A stretch of 64,000 nucleotides of DNA from Streptomyces tsukubensis (GTDB lineage Bacteria > Actinomycetota > Actinomycetes > Streptomycetales > Streptomycetaceae), in contig NZ_CP020700.1 in assembly GCF_003932715.1 (NCBI RefSeq), positions 7,028,501-7,092,500 of the forward strand, in the 5' to 3' direction. Positions 25,625 to 35,039 of this stretch are shown piece by piece (position 1 is the first letter of the stretch; each line of letters opens with the position of its first letter). A program made the translations under genes and the position numbers. Below the pieces are notes generated by a model. The model searched no databases, had not been told where the DNA came from, and was given only the letters and a program-made list of their open reading frames with translations.

Positions 25625-27433
25625 TTGGAGGGAGCACTGGTCACGGCTCATTCAGCCAGAGGCAAGAACACCAAGCTGCACTCCTCGGTGAGCTGTACCC
25701 AACTGCGCTCACGCGATGTGGTGACGATGAGGGTTCCGCTGGACGCGGCGATGGTCAACCGCATGTGCACTCGCTGTGCGGAACGGGGTTTCCGGGCTCG
25801 GCCGACGACCGGGCTCGGCGTCTTTCTGGAGTCGCTCGGTGGACTTGGGCTCCTCTATCAGCTGCAGTCCTACACGGCACCCGAGAGGACGAGAGATGGA
25901 ATGGCCATGAGGTAAAGGCCGCAGCTGATTTCCTGCGTTCGTGCCCCGAGGAATCGGATGAGGACGGGGAAGCTGCCCCCGACGCGCGGGAGGCCCGTGA
26001 GGATGCCGCACGGCTTCGGGATCTGGTGTTCTCCGCGTGGCGCGGGGCGGCGACAAGCTTGCACCGGGCGCAGGCGACTGCGGCGGAGTTTCCGTGGTTG
26101 GAGGAGTGGGCGAAGCCGAAGTTGGCCTTGAAGGAGCAGTACCTGGAGACGCTGCGGACGCAGGCGACGCAGTTCGTCTGCACGGACGGGCTTCTGACCG
26201 CCGCTGCGGTGGCCTGCATGGATGATCCGGAACTCCCGGTAGACGATGATGCGTTCGCGGTGCTCGGAAAGAGTCAGGAGATCACCAGTGGGCTGAAGTC
26301 GCTGTGGCGGCAGTGGCGCAGCAAAGCAGAGGACGGCTGGGGTCGTGCCGGCGAACGCTCGTACATTGCCTACAGCCTTGTGTACGGAATCCGGAGTAAT
26401 CGGAAGGGGCGTGATCACGCCCTTGCCGGCGCTCGGGCCCTCATCGAGTCCTGGGAGGAACAGGCCCGAGCCGCCGCGTCGTTGCAGTCCGCCCCCGTCC
26501 GCCTGGTGACTGTCGGCCTGCCGGGGATCCGAGACGAAGGCAGCCACCGCGGCGGTGGGGGCTTCCTCGACGCACTGGATCCATGGACCATCGGCGTCCT
26601 GGTCACCTGTCTCACTGCTGCCGACTGGGGACGCCGTGTTGTCACTCTCCGAGTGCCCGCCGTCATCGCAGACCGGCTGACCGATCATGGAGCTCTCGTC
26701 GATGTTGAGGCGCATGCCGAAGGGGGCGGCCGGTCGGAGGCTCGTGAAGAGAACAGCCAGAGCCGTATCCGACCCGGAATTTTCGACGACACGCCAGTCT
26801 TCGACCGAATCCCCGTCACTGAGGACCACCTGCGTGTACTCCATACGGCTGTGTCTTACGCAGACCAGTTCTACGTCGTCTTCTCGCCGAGAGGGAGTCG
26901 AGACTCTGCCACACGCGGTCCTGCGGAAGCGGCTGGCCCAAGGCCGGCAGGGAGCCATCGTCGCCGGCCCATCGGACCTTCCCGCCGGTGTGATCGAGCC
27001 ATGGGTGGCGGAGGTCGGGCCGAAGCCCGAATCGGGAGGAAGCTACTGGCCCCAGGACGTCCATGATGCACAGGACGCCCGGTTCGGCGAGGAACTGGGG
27101 CTCGCCGCAGGGGCACAGAAGGCCGCATGGCTGGCCTATGACGACCGCGACAGGGAACGCAACCTGCGCCTTCTCGCCATGGCCCGTGGCGTTCCCGACC
27201 TGCGGACCCTCGATGGTGGCCATGACCAGGACGGACATGCCCGCACTCTTCCCCGCGCGGTGTGGCGGGGGCTGCTCACCGACAGTCAGCTGGACCTTGA
27301 ACCATGTGAACAGCCCAACGAGGACCGGTGGCGCGGCGGTAGCGGAGTTCCTCTGAGTGTCCTGGCCGGTGTCCAGGTCGTCGTTCTTGGAGACCAGGTG
27401 GGGACCGCACCGTCCAGCTGTCGGAGGTCATGA
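25625..27433 (+). pseudogene. Large hypothetical gene broken by frameshifts
   Basis: Three segments with coding character follow each other in different phases. The first (about 25625-25900) has MRVPLDAAMVNRMCTRCAERGF, with a CxxC. The second (about 25905-26890) runs from VKAAADFLRSCPEE through WLEEWAKPKLALKEQYLETL to YADQFYVVF. The third (about 26890-27433) has LPHAVLRKRLAQGRQGA and QKAAWLAYDDRDRERNLRLL. Neither junction has start signals, so one ancestral gene of about 600 codons with two frameshifts is the simplest view. I do not recognise the family. Two separate genes plus a fragment are possible. Confidence 0.5.
27387..27406. repeat. Diverged TTGGGGACCA motif
   Basis: TTGGAGACCAGGTGGGGACC resembles the tandem motif beside the integrase, and the five bases before it (GTTC and one more) also agree. 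It lies at the 3' end of the broken hypothetical gene and may mark an old element boundary. Confidence 0.35.
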
Positions 27434-27479
27434 CGTTGGTTACGCCGTCCCTCAATGGTGAGGGGTGCGTTCTTGTGCG

Positions 27480-27989
27480 TCACGCGGCGGAACCGGGCGC
27501 GGAGGCTCGCCGTGACCGGTCCCGCCCGGCGATGGCCTGGGCGACCTCTTGGACGGCGCCACGAAGAAGGTCACCGTAGGGACCCTGAGGAAGGCTGGGG
27601 GTGTGTGCTCTGGCCGCGTTGATGTGCTCGGTGGCGGCTTCGAAGGAGCCGAGCCGACGGTAGTTGTCGGCGAGGTTGAGGTGCAGGGAGGGGTAGAAGC
27701 CGGCGATGTGAAGGCCGGCGTGATGCTCCTGGACTCGCTGCTCGGTCACGGCATCGGCAGCGTCCAGGGCCCGGATGTCCCAGGCGAGGGCCTGGGCGGG
27801 ATCTTCGTAGAGATCTGCCAGGTAGTGAGCGAGAGAGCAGCGGTGCAGCGGGTCACCGGTGACACCGATCGCGGACCACAGGCCCAGCAGTTTCCGGCGG
27901 GCGGAGGCGCCGTCACCGGATCTGCCCTCGGCGACGGCGTGGCCTATGGCCTCCATGGTCGGGTCGGAGCTGGTGGGTGCGGTGGTCAT
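27480..27989 (-). CDS. TPR-like helical protein
   Basis: This 169-residue protein is built of helix pairs of tetratricopeptide type: DPLHRCSLAHYLADLYEDPAQALAWDIRALDAAD, then HLNLADNYRRLGSFEAATEHINAARAHT. It has no catalytic motif or export signal. It is the second gene after the MerR/clamp fusion, 33 bases from its stop and in the same direction, so the two are probably one operon. A partner or adaptor role for that regulator is reasonable but only inferred. The C-terminal 30 residues are Arg/Ala-rich. Confidence 0.75.
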   Translation of the reverse strand: MTTAPTSSDPTMEAIGHAVAEGRSGDGASARRKLLGLWSAIGVTGDPLHRCSLAHYLADLYEDPAQALAWDIRALDAADAVTEQRVQEHHAGLHIAGFYPSLHLNLADNYRRLGSFEAATEHINAARAHTPSLPQGPYGDLLRGAVQEVAQAIAGRDRSRRASAPGSAA

Positions 27990-28022
27990 GGGCTGTTCCT
28001 CGGTGTCTCTCAGGCGGATTTC

Positions 28023-29123
28023 TCAGGCGGAGTGGTCGGACTTGATGGGCATGGCCAGGGTGGTGAGATCCCCGCGGTCGGCGGAGCGGATCGTGACGGG
28101 AAGGTCGTGTCCCCGCAGGTCGAGCAAGACGTCGGGGCCGATCGCGGTGCTCACGGCGGGATAGAACGTGGTGACCTCGAACCAGATCTGGAGGGCCTGG
28201 CCCGTCACCGTGGCCGGGAGCCAGATGTCCGAGTTTTCATCGGTTTCGTCATCCGCTGACCGGACGTGCATTCCGTGGTCGGAAACGTGCAGTGTGATGC
28301 GCTCCCCGGGCTGGTCTTCCAAGGCTCGCAGGAGCAGCTCCTTCGGCACCGTCACACGGGTAGTGACGTCGCCCAGTGGAGCGAGCATCAGCTGGTAGTC
28401 GGGGAATTCCTCGGGCAGCAACCGGCAGTGCCGGTCCTCCCGGCCGGCCACGCGGAGCCAGAGTCCGTGCGGCACCGCTTCCAGTCGCACCAGCGGACTG
28501 CGGCGGATCTCGGCAACCGCGACCCGCAGCTCGTTGCCGTTGACCGTGCCGGCCCACGTCTGCCCCGGTGCTTCAGCCGGCACCAGAGTTCGAGTGGAGA
28601 GCCGGTATCGGTCCGTCGCGGTCAGGGTGACCGCCTCATAGCTTGCCTCGATGCGCAGACCGGCGAGTGCCGGTATCCCGTGCTCATACGCGGTCGCGGT
28701 CAGGACCTGCTCGACCGCGTCCGCCAGCACAGGGCCCTTTACCGCTGCAATGGGCAGGCCTGGCACGTTGCCGAGCGCGGACTTGATGACAGCAGCCTTC
28801 TGCTGCGCGGCCGCCGCATTCCCAACGACCTTTGCGACATGCTCATCGAGTAGCCGGGATGCCTCATCAGCACCGGAACCAAGTACAGCCTCGACAGCGG
28901 TGAGGGGTATAGCGAGCTCGCGGAGCTGACGCAGCACGGTCGCCTGCACCACCTGGTCGGCGCTGTAGTAGCGGTAGCCCGAGACGGGGTCGACTTCGAC
29001 AGGGCGCAGCAGCCCGGAGTCGGCATAGAACCGCAACGCACTGGAGGTCAGACCACTGCGTTGGGCGAAGGCCCCGATCGGCATCAGCTCATCATTTGGC
29101 ACCGCGCCATCATCGAGCTTCAA
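28023..29123 (-). CDS. MerR regulator fused to a DNA sliding-clamp fold
   Basis: Residues about 14-80 are a MerR helix-turn-helix (MPIGAFAQRSGLTSSALRFYADSGLL, SGYRYYSADQVVQATVLRQL), followed by a helix to residue 120. The remaining 240 residues follow the DnaN beta-clamp pattern: LTATDRYRLSTRTLV, a GTVNGNELRVAVAEIRRSP region, CRLLPEEFPDYQLML, then a C-terminal domain with DVLLDLRGHDLPVTIRSADRGDLTTLAMPIK. This is roughly two of three clamp domains, so it cannot form a normal ring alone and more likely senses a ligand or clamp-binding partner. The TTG start is uncertain. It is followed by the TPR gene. Confidence 0.8.
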   Translation of the reverse strand: MKLDDGAVPNDELMPIGAFAQRSGLTSSALRFYADSGLLRPVEVDPVSGYRYYSADQVVQATVLRQLRELAIPLTAVEAVLGSGADEASRLLDEHVAKVVGNAAAAQQKAAVIKSALGNVPGLPIAAVKGPVLADAVEQVLTATAYEHGIPALAGLRIEASYEAVTLTATDRYRLSTRTLVPAEAPGQTWAGTVNGNELRVAVAEIRRSPLVRLEAVPHGLWLRVAGREDRHCRLLPEEFPDYQLMLAPLGDVTTRVTVPKELLLRALEDQPGERITLHVSDHGMHVRSADDETDENSDIWLPATVTGQALQIWFEVTTFYPAVSTAIGPDVLLDLRGHDLPVTIRSADRGDLTTLAMPIKSDHSA

Positions 29124-29202
29124 CCAACTCGAAGGTCAACACGAGCAGTGACACCAACCTCATGGCCAGCACCAGTAGCGCCCTCGCGGGTCCGGCCGCA
29201 GG

Positions 29203-29360
29203 GTGGAGGGGCGCAGGATAGCCCCTGATGAGTCGCCGTTCGCCGCGATCATCTACATCCTGGTCTCCGGCTGCGCCCGGCGGTCGCTGCCGCCCTGCTT
29301 CGGGATAGCGAAGCAGGCCACCCGTCGCCGGTTCCTGATCCGGTCCCGGGCCGGCGTCTG
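29203..29360 (+). pseudogene. IS5-type transposase fragment
   Basis: FAAIIYILVSGCARRSLPP followed by FGIAKQATRRRFLIRSRAGV corresponds to the N-terminal domain of an IS5-like transposase (usual form: SGCAWRxLPPxFG...HRRF). There is no start and nothing after about 29360. It is a degenerate scar inside the island, distinct from the fragment at 19598. Confidence 0.6.
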
Positions 29361-29532
29361 TCCGAAAGGCTGCCGGGTGCCGAAATCGCCGTGCCGTCGC
29401 CGCGCTGGTCCGGCACCCGGTTCCGCTGCATCCAGGTCGACTGCCCGATGGCGCGCATCAGCCGGAATTCCGGAAATGTGACCACCAACACATGAGATGC
29501 TTTAAAGCTATCAAAGGTGACATGGTGGGAGT

Positions 29533-30003
29533 GTGTTGGACGATACGGACCGCAGGATCGTGCGCGTACTCACCCGGGACGGCCGAACGCCCTATACGGC
29601 CCTCGCCCGCGACCTGGGCGTTTCCGAGGGGACCGTACGCCAGCGGGTGGCCAGGCTCCAGGAGAGCGGTGTGCTGCGTATCGTGGCGCTCTGCGATCCG
29701 CTGCGACTGGGGCACCAGTCGGTACGGCTGATGATCCGCGTCCGCGATCTCACCCCGAGAGCGGTGGCCAAAACGCTCTCCGGAATGCCGATGATCAACC
29801 ATGTCGCGCTCTGCGCCGGAAGCCAGGACATCTTCCTGGAAGGCACCTGCCGCGACCAGGCCCAGCTCGTCCAGTTGCTGGACGACATCCGGATGCTGCC
29901 GGGGGTCTCCCGGGTCCAGGTCCTGCTGTTGCTGGAACTCTTCAAGGACTACACCTGGAGCGGACTGGCGAGCGCCGTGGGCCAGGGCGTCTCGGAGGAG
30001 TAG
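29533..30003 (+). CDS. Lrp/AsnC-family regulator
   Basis: This 156-residue Lrp/AsnC protein has a helix-turn-helix (LDDTDRRIVRVLTRDGRTPYTALARDLGVSEGTVRQRV) and a RAM ligand-binding domain (VAKTLSGMPMINHVALCAGSQDIFLEGTC, VQVLLLLELFKDYTW). Such proteins sense amino acids or small amines as octamers. The GTG at 29533 has GGGAG close upstream. Two palindromes precede it, CCGGAATTCCGG at 29462-29473 and GCTTTAAAGC at 29499-29508, which could be autoregulatory sites. It converges on a second Lrp gene that abuts the transporter operon. Confidence 0.9.
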   Translation: MLDDTDRRIVRVLTRDGRTPYTALARDLGVSEGTVRQRVARLQESGVLRIVALCDPLRLGHQSVRLMIRVRDLTPRAVAKTLSGMPMINHVALCAGSQDIFLEGTCRDQAQLVQLLDDIRMLPGVSRVQVLLLLELFKDYTWSGLASAVGQGVSEE

Positions 30004-30117
30004 CCGGGACGGGTTCCGGGCGCCGCCGTCCGTGCCGTACGGGCTCCGGGCGCCCCCGCCGTACGGCCCCGGCCGCATCCCGCACCCGTACGGGCGCGGG
30101 CGCACCCCGCGCCCCGC

Positions 30118-30651
30118 TCAGCCGGGGATGATCCGCTTCCCCGGCCGGACCGGGACCTCCCGGAACCCCTCCCACAGATACGAGTCCTTGATGACCTCCA
30201 GCACGGTGAGTGCCTCGGCGTGGGCGACCCCGTTGACCCGGCGGACCCGTTCCGTGAGCAGCTCCGCGAGATGTTCGAGATCGCGGCAGCGGACGTCCAC
30301 GATCAGGTCGTAGGGGCCGACGCAGGAGGCGACGTACCGCACCTCCGGCATCCGGGACAGCTCATGGGCGGCCAGGGCGACCGGGATGTGATGGACCCGT
30401 ACCGCGAGATGGACCTCCATCTCGCCCATGCGTACCGCGTCGGTCATCCCCACCACCTGGAGGACGCCCTTGCGCTGGAGCCGCTGGTAGCGGGCGCGTA
30501 CCGACGCTTCCGAGAGGCCGACCGTCCGGCCGATCTCGGCGAAGGAGCTGCGGCCGTCGACCCTGAGCTGGTCGATGATCCGGCGGTCCAGGTCGTCGAT
30601 CACCGGGGACCTCCAATCGGGTGCGGGAGCGGACTCTGTCAGCACCATCAT
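30118..30651 (-). CDS. Lrp/AsnC-family regulator of the transporter operon
   Basis: This 177-residue Lrp/AsnC protein starts its helix-turn-helix at VIDDLDRRIIDQLRVDGRSSFAEIGRTVGLSEASVRARYQ. The RAM domain shows LSRMPEVRYVASCVGPYDLIVDVRC and HAEALTVLEVIKDSYLW. The start is ATG-ATG at 30651/30648 behind GAAGG. It is divergent from the polyamine-type transporter and amidohydrolase operon, the standard position for a local Lrp activator or repressor that senses the imported compound or its breakdown product. Confidence 0.92.
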   Translation of the reverse strand: MMVLTESAPAPDWRSPVIDDLDRRIIDQLRVDGRSSFAEIGRTVGLSEASVRARYQRLQRKGVLQVVGMTDAVRMGEMEVHLAVRVHHIPVALAAHELSRMPEVRYVASCVGPYDLIVDVRCRDLEHLAELLTERVRRVNGVAHAEALTVLEVIKDSYLWEGFREVPVRPGKRIIPG

Positions 30652-30935
30652 GAACCTTCTCTACTGACCCTCCAATGTCGCCCGTCACATCCCGGGCTGC
30701 GAGATGCGCGGAAATCGGGCGGTCTTTCCACGGGATTCGTTTCGGTTTCATCTTTCCGGCGGGGGGTCCGTTAACCGACGCTTTCCCCAACCGATACCCC
30801 CGCCTCCGCCGGCCCGGTCAGGGCCGCCGAACGGGCTCCGGGCTCCCTTACCGCCTCTCGGCCGCCGCACCCCGCGACGAGCCCGGCGGCGACCGGCCCG
30901 GACCGGAACCGCCCCCGGACAAGGAGTTCAGCGCC

Positions 30936-30986
30936 ATGCAGACCCCCCTTCCCCCCGACCGGCCGTCCCGCCGGGCCCCGCGGTGA
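30936..30986 (+). CDS. 16-codon leader ORF coupled to the permease
   Basis: An ATG with AAGGAG nine bases upstream opens a 16-codon frame rich in Pro and Arg (MQTPLPPDRPSRRAPR). Its TGA overlaps the GTG of the first permease gene (GTGA at 30983-30986). The better ribosome-binding site belongs to this mini-ORF, so the permease is probably translated by coupling. It could be a regulatory leader or simply the remains of the permease N-terminus after a frameshift. Confidence 0.45.
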   Translation: MQTPLPPDRPSRRAPR

Positions 30987-31912
30987 CGGTCGCGGCGGCC
31001 GGCACCGGCGCGACGCCCCGGCGGCCGGGGGAGCCCCCCGCCCCGCCGGCGCGGGAGCCACGGGCCCGCCGGGCCGCGGTGACGACCCTGCTCCTCGCCC
31101 CGGCCGGGATCACCGTCGCCGGCCTGGTGCTGGTGCCACTGCTCCTGGTGGTACGGAACAGCTTCGCCTCGGCCGACGCCTACGGCGGCATCCGGGGCGG
31201 CTGGACCCTGGCGAACTACCAGGACCTGATGGACCCCGTCTATCTCAAGGTCTTCTCCTACAGCCTGGGCATGGCCGCCCTGAACACCGCGGTCTGCCTG
31301 GTGCTCGGCTACGTCGTCTCGTACTACCTGTCGAGCCGGTCCCCGCAGCGCCAGATGCTGCTGCTCCTGCTGATCATCGTGCCGTTCTGGACCGACTTCC
31401 TGGTCCGCACCTTCGCGTGGATCAATCTGCTCAGCCCAGGTGGCCCGGTGAACAGCCTCACCGACGCGATCGGGTTCACCGACGGCGCCACCCAGTGGAT
31501 CCCCAGCCAGGGCGCGTCCTTCGTCGGTCTGGTGTACGCCTTCCTGCCGACCGCGATCTTCCCGATCTACGCGGCCCTGCGCAGCGTCGACCATTCGCTC
31601 GGCGAGGCCGCCCGGGACCTCGGCTGCGGCTGGTGGCGGGTGCACACCCGGGTCCTGCTGCCGATCGCCCGGCCCGGGATGCTGGCGGCGGCACTGCTCA
31701 CCTTCATCCCGACCCTCGGTGTTTTCGTGATCCCCGTGCTGCTCGGCGGCGGACGCGACCAGTTGGTCGGCAATCTCATCGTCACGCTCTACACCGAGTT
31801 CCGTAACCAGCCGATGGGCGCCGCCGCGTCCGTGGTGCTGCTGCTTCTGATGGTGGCCTCGATGGCGGTATTCGGACTCGCCGCCCGGCGGCTGAGGAGG
31901 AAGTCGGCATGA
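30983..31912 (+). CDS. Polyamine-type ABC transporter permease (PotB-like)
   Basis: This inner-membrane permease of the spermidine/putrescine ABC family has six membrane segments after a Pro/Ala-rich start. The first begins TTLLLAPAGITVAGLVLVPLLLVV; later ones include QMLLLLLIIVPFWTDFLVRTFAW. The EAA loop that docks to the ATPase is LGEAARDLGCGWWRVHTRVLLPIARPG. The GTG at 30983 is preferred because the frame upstream is low-complexity. It overlaps the next permease by four bases (ATGA). Together with the following genes it forms a complete importer. Confidence 0.9.
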   Translation: MTVAAAGTGATPRRPGEPPAPPAREPRARRAAVTTLLLAPAGITVAGLVLVPLLLVVRNSFASADAYGGIRGGWTLANYQDLMDPVYLKVFSYSLGMAALNTAVCLVLGYVVSYYLSSRSPQRQMLLLLLIIVPFWTDFLVRTFAWINLLSPGGPVNSLTDAIGFTDGATQWIPSQGASFVGLVYAFLPTAIFPIYAALRSVDHSLGEAARDLGCGWWRVHTRVLLPIARPGMLAAALLTFIPTLGVFVIPVLLGGGRDQLVGNLIVTLYTEFRNQPMGAAASVVLLLLMVASMAVFGLAARRLRRKSA

Positions 31913-32706
31913 AGCACACTCTCGACACCGTGACCGCATGGCTCGCCCGCGGCGTGATCGCCTTCCTCTACATCCCCATCGTCGTCGTGGTCGTACTCTC
32001 CTTCAACGACTCCGAGGTCACCTACAAGTGGGCCGGGTTCAGCACCCGTTGGTACGGAGAGCTGTCGCGGAACACCGAACTGCTGGCCGCCCTGCGGGTC
32101 AGTGCCGAGACGGCGCTGATCTCCGCCACCCTGGCCACCCTCTGCGGACTGCTCGCCGCGATGGGCATGGCCCGGCTGCGGTCCCGGGGCAAGGCGGTCT
32201 TCTCGGGCGGGCTCTTCCTGCCGCTGATCGTCCCGGAGATCGTGCTGGGCGTCGCCCTGCTCTCGGTCTTCGGCGCGATGAGCGCCGACCTCGGGACGCA
32301 GACCTTGGTCCTGGGCCATCTGGTGGTGACCCTCCCGTACGCGGCGCTGATCGTCCTCGGCGCCTACAACGCGCTCGATCCGGCGCTGGAGGAGGCCGCG
32401 ACCGACCTCGGGTGCAACGCCTGGCAGGCGTTCCGCCGGGTCACCCTGCCGCTGCTCCGGCAGCCGCTGCTGGCCGCGTGGCTGCTCAGCTTCACCATCT
32501 CCTTCGGCAACATCGTGATGTCGACCTTCACCAACGGCGTCGGCAGCACCACCCTGCCGCTGCGGGTCTACTCGATGCTCAAGGGCGGCCTCACCCCCGA
32601 GATCAACGCCCTGGGCACCATCCTCGTGCTCTTCACTCTGCTGATCATCCTCGGAGTCGGACTGCGGCAGATGCGCCGGGTCCTGCTCGGCGCGGGCCGC
32701 TCCTGA
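31909..32706 (+). CDS. Polyamine-type ABC transporter permease (PotC-like)
   Basis: This second permease of the importer (265 residues) has six membrane segments beginning RGVIAFLYIPIVVVVVLSF. WAGFSTRWYGEL is a typical PotC stretch after the first segment. The EAA motif is LEEAATDLGCNAWQAFRRVTLPLLRQP. Its ATG overlaps the stop of the first permease, so the two are co-translated as a heterodimer. The binding-protein gene follows after 65 bases. Confidence 0.93.
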   Translation: MKHTLDTVTAWLARGVIAFLYIPIVVVVVLSFNDSEVTYKWAGFSTRWYGELSRNTELLAALRVSAETALISATLATLCGLLAAMGMARLRSRGKAVFSGGLFLPLIVPEIVLGVALLSVFGAMSADLGTQTLVLGHLVVTLPYAALIVLGAYNALDPALEEAATDLGCNAWQAFRRVTLPLLRQPLLAAWLLSFTISFGNIVMSTFTNGVGSTTLPLRVYSMLKGGLTPEINALGTILVLFTLLIILGVGLRQMRRVLLGAGRS

Positions 32707-32771
32707 CCCCCCTGCTTTCGGCCCCGGTTCCTCCCCCTGCGGTCCGTCCGCCCCGTACGAAAGGCACCACC

Positions 32772-33845
32772 ATGCGCGTAAGAAGCGTCTCCAGAGGCGT
32801 CCTCACGGTCGCCGTAGCCACGGTCACCGCGCTCGTCGCCACCGGCTGCGGCGGCTCGGAATCCTCATCCGGCGGCGGCGGGAAGAAGCTCAACGTCTAC
32901 GCCTGGGCCGGGGAGATCCCCGACACCGTGGTGAAGAAGTTCGAGCAGGAGACCGGGATCGACGTCACCCTCGACACCTTCGACAGCAACGAGACCATGA
33001 CCGCCAAGCTCAGCTCGGGCTCGGCCGGATACGACCTGGTGGAGCCCAGCCAGTACAGCGTGCAGCAGCTCGTAGGACAGAAGCTGATCCAGCCCCTGGA
33101 CCACTCCCGTATCAAGGGCCTCGACAACATCGCGGACAAGTTCCGCGACCCGTCGTACGACCCCGGGAACAAGTACTCCGTCCCGTGGATCTGGGGCACC
33201 ACCGGCTTCGCGTACAACAAGAAGTGCATCCCGTCGGCGACGAGCTGGAAGACGCTCTTCGACGAGAAGCACAAGGGCAAGGTCTACATGCTGGACAACA
33301 TGCTGGCGGCGTACATCGCGGGCCTCCAGGTCACCGGCTCCCGGGCCACCAGCACCGACGAGGGCGAGATCAAGGACGCCACCGAGGCGCTGACCGACCA
33401 GAAGAAGATGCTCGCGGGCTACAACTCCACCAACTACCCGCAGTTGCTGTCCTCCGGGCAGGCGTGCGCGGCCCAGGCGTGGAGCGGTACGGCAATGGCG
33501 AAAGTCGTCGCCGCCAACCCGGACGTCGAGTACGTACTCCCCGAGGAGGGCGGCTCCCTCTGGACCGACGGCCTCGCCATTCCCCAGGGCGCCAAGAACA
33601 CCGACGCCGCCTACCAGTTCATCAACTTCCTGCTCCGCCCCGAGATCGCGGCCATGGCCACCGACGACGGCGGCAGCGCCAGCGCCAACGCCAAGGCGCG
33701 GGAGTTCGTGAAGGACAAGAAGGCGCTGGAGAACCCGGCGGTCTACGCCCCCGACGCAGCCGTCGCCAAGGCGGACTTCCTGCTCGACCCGGGAGCCGCG
33801 ATGAAGCACTTCCAGCAGGGCTGGACCAAGGTGAAGGCGTCCTGA
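32772..33845 (+). CDS. Polyamine-type ABC transporter substrate-binding lipoprotein
   Basis: This 357-residue binding protein has a lipoprotein signal (VATVTALVATGCGG, with the Cys near residue 26). The mature part opens with LNVYAWAGEIPDTVVKKFEQETGIDV, the PotD/PotF pattern. VPWIWGTTGFAYNKK and WTDGLAIPQGAKNTDAAYQFINFLLRPE are further family landmarks. It should be membrane-anchored outside the cell and deliver the ligand to the two permeases. Whether the ligand is putrescine, spermidine or another amine cannot be told from sequence alone. The ATPase gene starts two bases after its stop. Confidence 0.93.
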   Translation: MRVRSVSRGVLTVAVATVTALVATGCGGSESSSGGGGKKLNVYAWAGEIPDTVVKKFEQETGIDVTLDTFDSNETMTAKLSSGSAGYDLVEPSQYSVQQLVGQKLIQPLDHSRIKGLDNIADKFRDPSYDPGNKYSVPWIWGTTGFAYNKKCIPSATSWKTLFDEKHKGKVYMLDNMLAAYIAGLQVTGSRATSTDEGEIKDATEALTDQKKMLAGYNSTNYPQLLSSGQACAAQAWSGTAMAKVVAANPDVEYVLPEEGGSLWTDGLAIPQGAKNTDAAYQFINFLLRPEIAAMATDDGGSASANAKAREFVKDKKALENPAVYAPDAAVAKADFLLDPGAAMKHFQQGWTKVKAS

Positions 33846-33847
33846 TC

Positions 33848-34966
33848 ATGACCACCGACACGAAGACCGCCCCCGGGGCGGCAGCCCGGGACCACGGCGT
33901 CCCGGCCGTACGGCTCACCGGCGTGGGCAAGACCTTCGGCGACACCCCGGCCGTGCGGGACGTCACCCTCGACATCCGGCGCAACGAGTTCTTCTCCATC
34001 CTCGGGCCCTCCGGCTGCGGCAAGACGACCCTGATGCGGATGATCACCGGCTTCGAGACCCCCACCGAGGGCACCGTCGAACTCGGCGGCGTCCCCGCCA
34101 CGGCCGTCCCGCCCCACAAACGCGACCTGAACATGCTCTTCCAGAGCTATGCCCTCTTCCCCCATCTCTCGGTCGCGGACAACGTCGCCTTCGAGTTGAA
34201 GGTCCGCAGGTCCCGCCCCCGGGCGGAGATCGGCGACGCGGTCCGCGAAGCCCTCGCCCTGGTCCGCCTCGAAGGCTACGGCGACCGGTCGATCGCCCAG
34301 CTCTCCGGCGGCCAACGGCAGCGCGTCGCGATCGCCCGCGCCCTCATCGGACGGCCGTCCCTGCTGCTGCTGGACGAGCCACTGGGCGCCCTCGACCAGA
34401 AGCTCCGGGCCGAGATGCAGTTGGAGCTGAAGAAGATTCAGCGCGAGGTCGGGGTGACCTTCGTAACCGTCACCCACGACCAGGAGGAGGCCCTGACCAT
34501 GTCCGACCGCATCGCGGTCATGGACGGCGGCCGGGTGCTCCAGGTCGACAGCCCGGAGGCGATCTACGAACGCCCCGCGACCCGGTTCGTCGCCGACTTC
34601 ATCGGCACCTCCACCTTCCTCACCGGCACCGTGGACACCACCGCGATCGGCGTCCCCGGCCTCGGCAGGATCCCCGTACCCGAGGGCCACGGACTCCCCG
34701 ACGGCACCGAGGCCCATCTCGCCCTGCGGCCCGAGAACATCCGGCTCGCCCCCGCAGGGGAACGCCCGCCCGGCTGCAACGCCGTCCTCGACGGCACCCT
34801 CCGGCAGACCGTCTACCTCGGCAACGCCACCCGCTACCACCTCACCCTCGCCGACGGGACGTCCCTGGTAGCCGAGGCGGGCGGCGCGGACCGCGGCGGC
34901 CTCGCCGCCGGTGACCCCGTCACCGCCGGCTGGGACTCCGCCCGCGCCCGGCTGCTCGCCGAATGA
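33848..34966 (+). CDS. Polyamine-type ABC transporter ATPase (PotA-like)
   Basis: This 372-residue ATPase energises the importer. The P loop is [10 protein letters not shown], the Q loop is [12 protein letters not shown], the signature is [15 protein letters not shown], Walker B is [12 protein letters not shown], and the switch His is [11 protein letters not shown]-terminal TOBE/OB region (from about residue 285, [11 protein letters not shown]) is typical of PotA/MalK-type subunits and may be regulatory. It follows the binding protein by two bases. Permease, permease, binding protein and ATPase complete the transporter. Confidence 0.95.
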   Translation: MTTDTKTAPGAAARDHGVPAVRLTGVGKTFGDTPAVRDVTLDIRRNEFFSILGPSGCGKTTLMRMITGFETPTEGTVELGGVPATAVPPHKRDLNMLFQSYALFPHLSVADNVAFELKVRRSRPRAEIGDAVREALALVRLEGYGDRSIAQLSGGQRQRVAIARALIGRPSLLLLDEPLGALDQKLRAEMQLELKKIQREVGVTFVTVTHDQEEALTMSDRIAVMDGGRVLQVDSPEAIYERPATRFVADFIGTSTFLTGTVDTTAIGVPGLGRIPVPEGHGLPDGTEAHLALRPENIRLAPAGERPPGCNAVLDGTLRQTVYLGNATRYHLTLADGTSLVAEAGGADRGGLAAGDPVTAGWDSARARLLAE

Positions 34967-35039
34967 CCACCGCCGCCCGGCCCACCCGGCCCGACCAGGG
35001 TCAGGACCGCCCCCATCACCCCCGCAAGGAGATCCGGCC

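Noticed and set aside
30652..30935. A riboswitch in the leader of the transporter operon
   Set aside because: I looked for guanidine-type and other conserved riboswitch cores and found none; the region is simply GC-rich with a divergent Lrp promoter.
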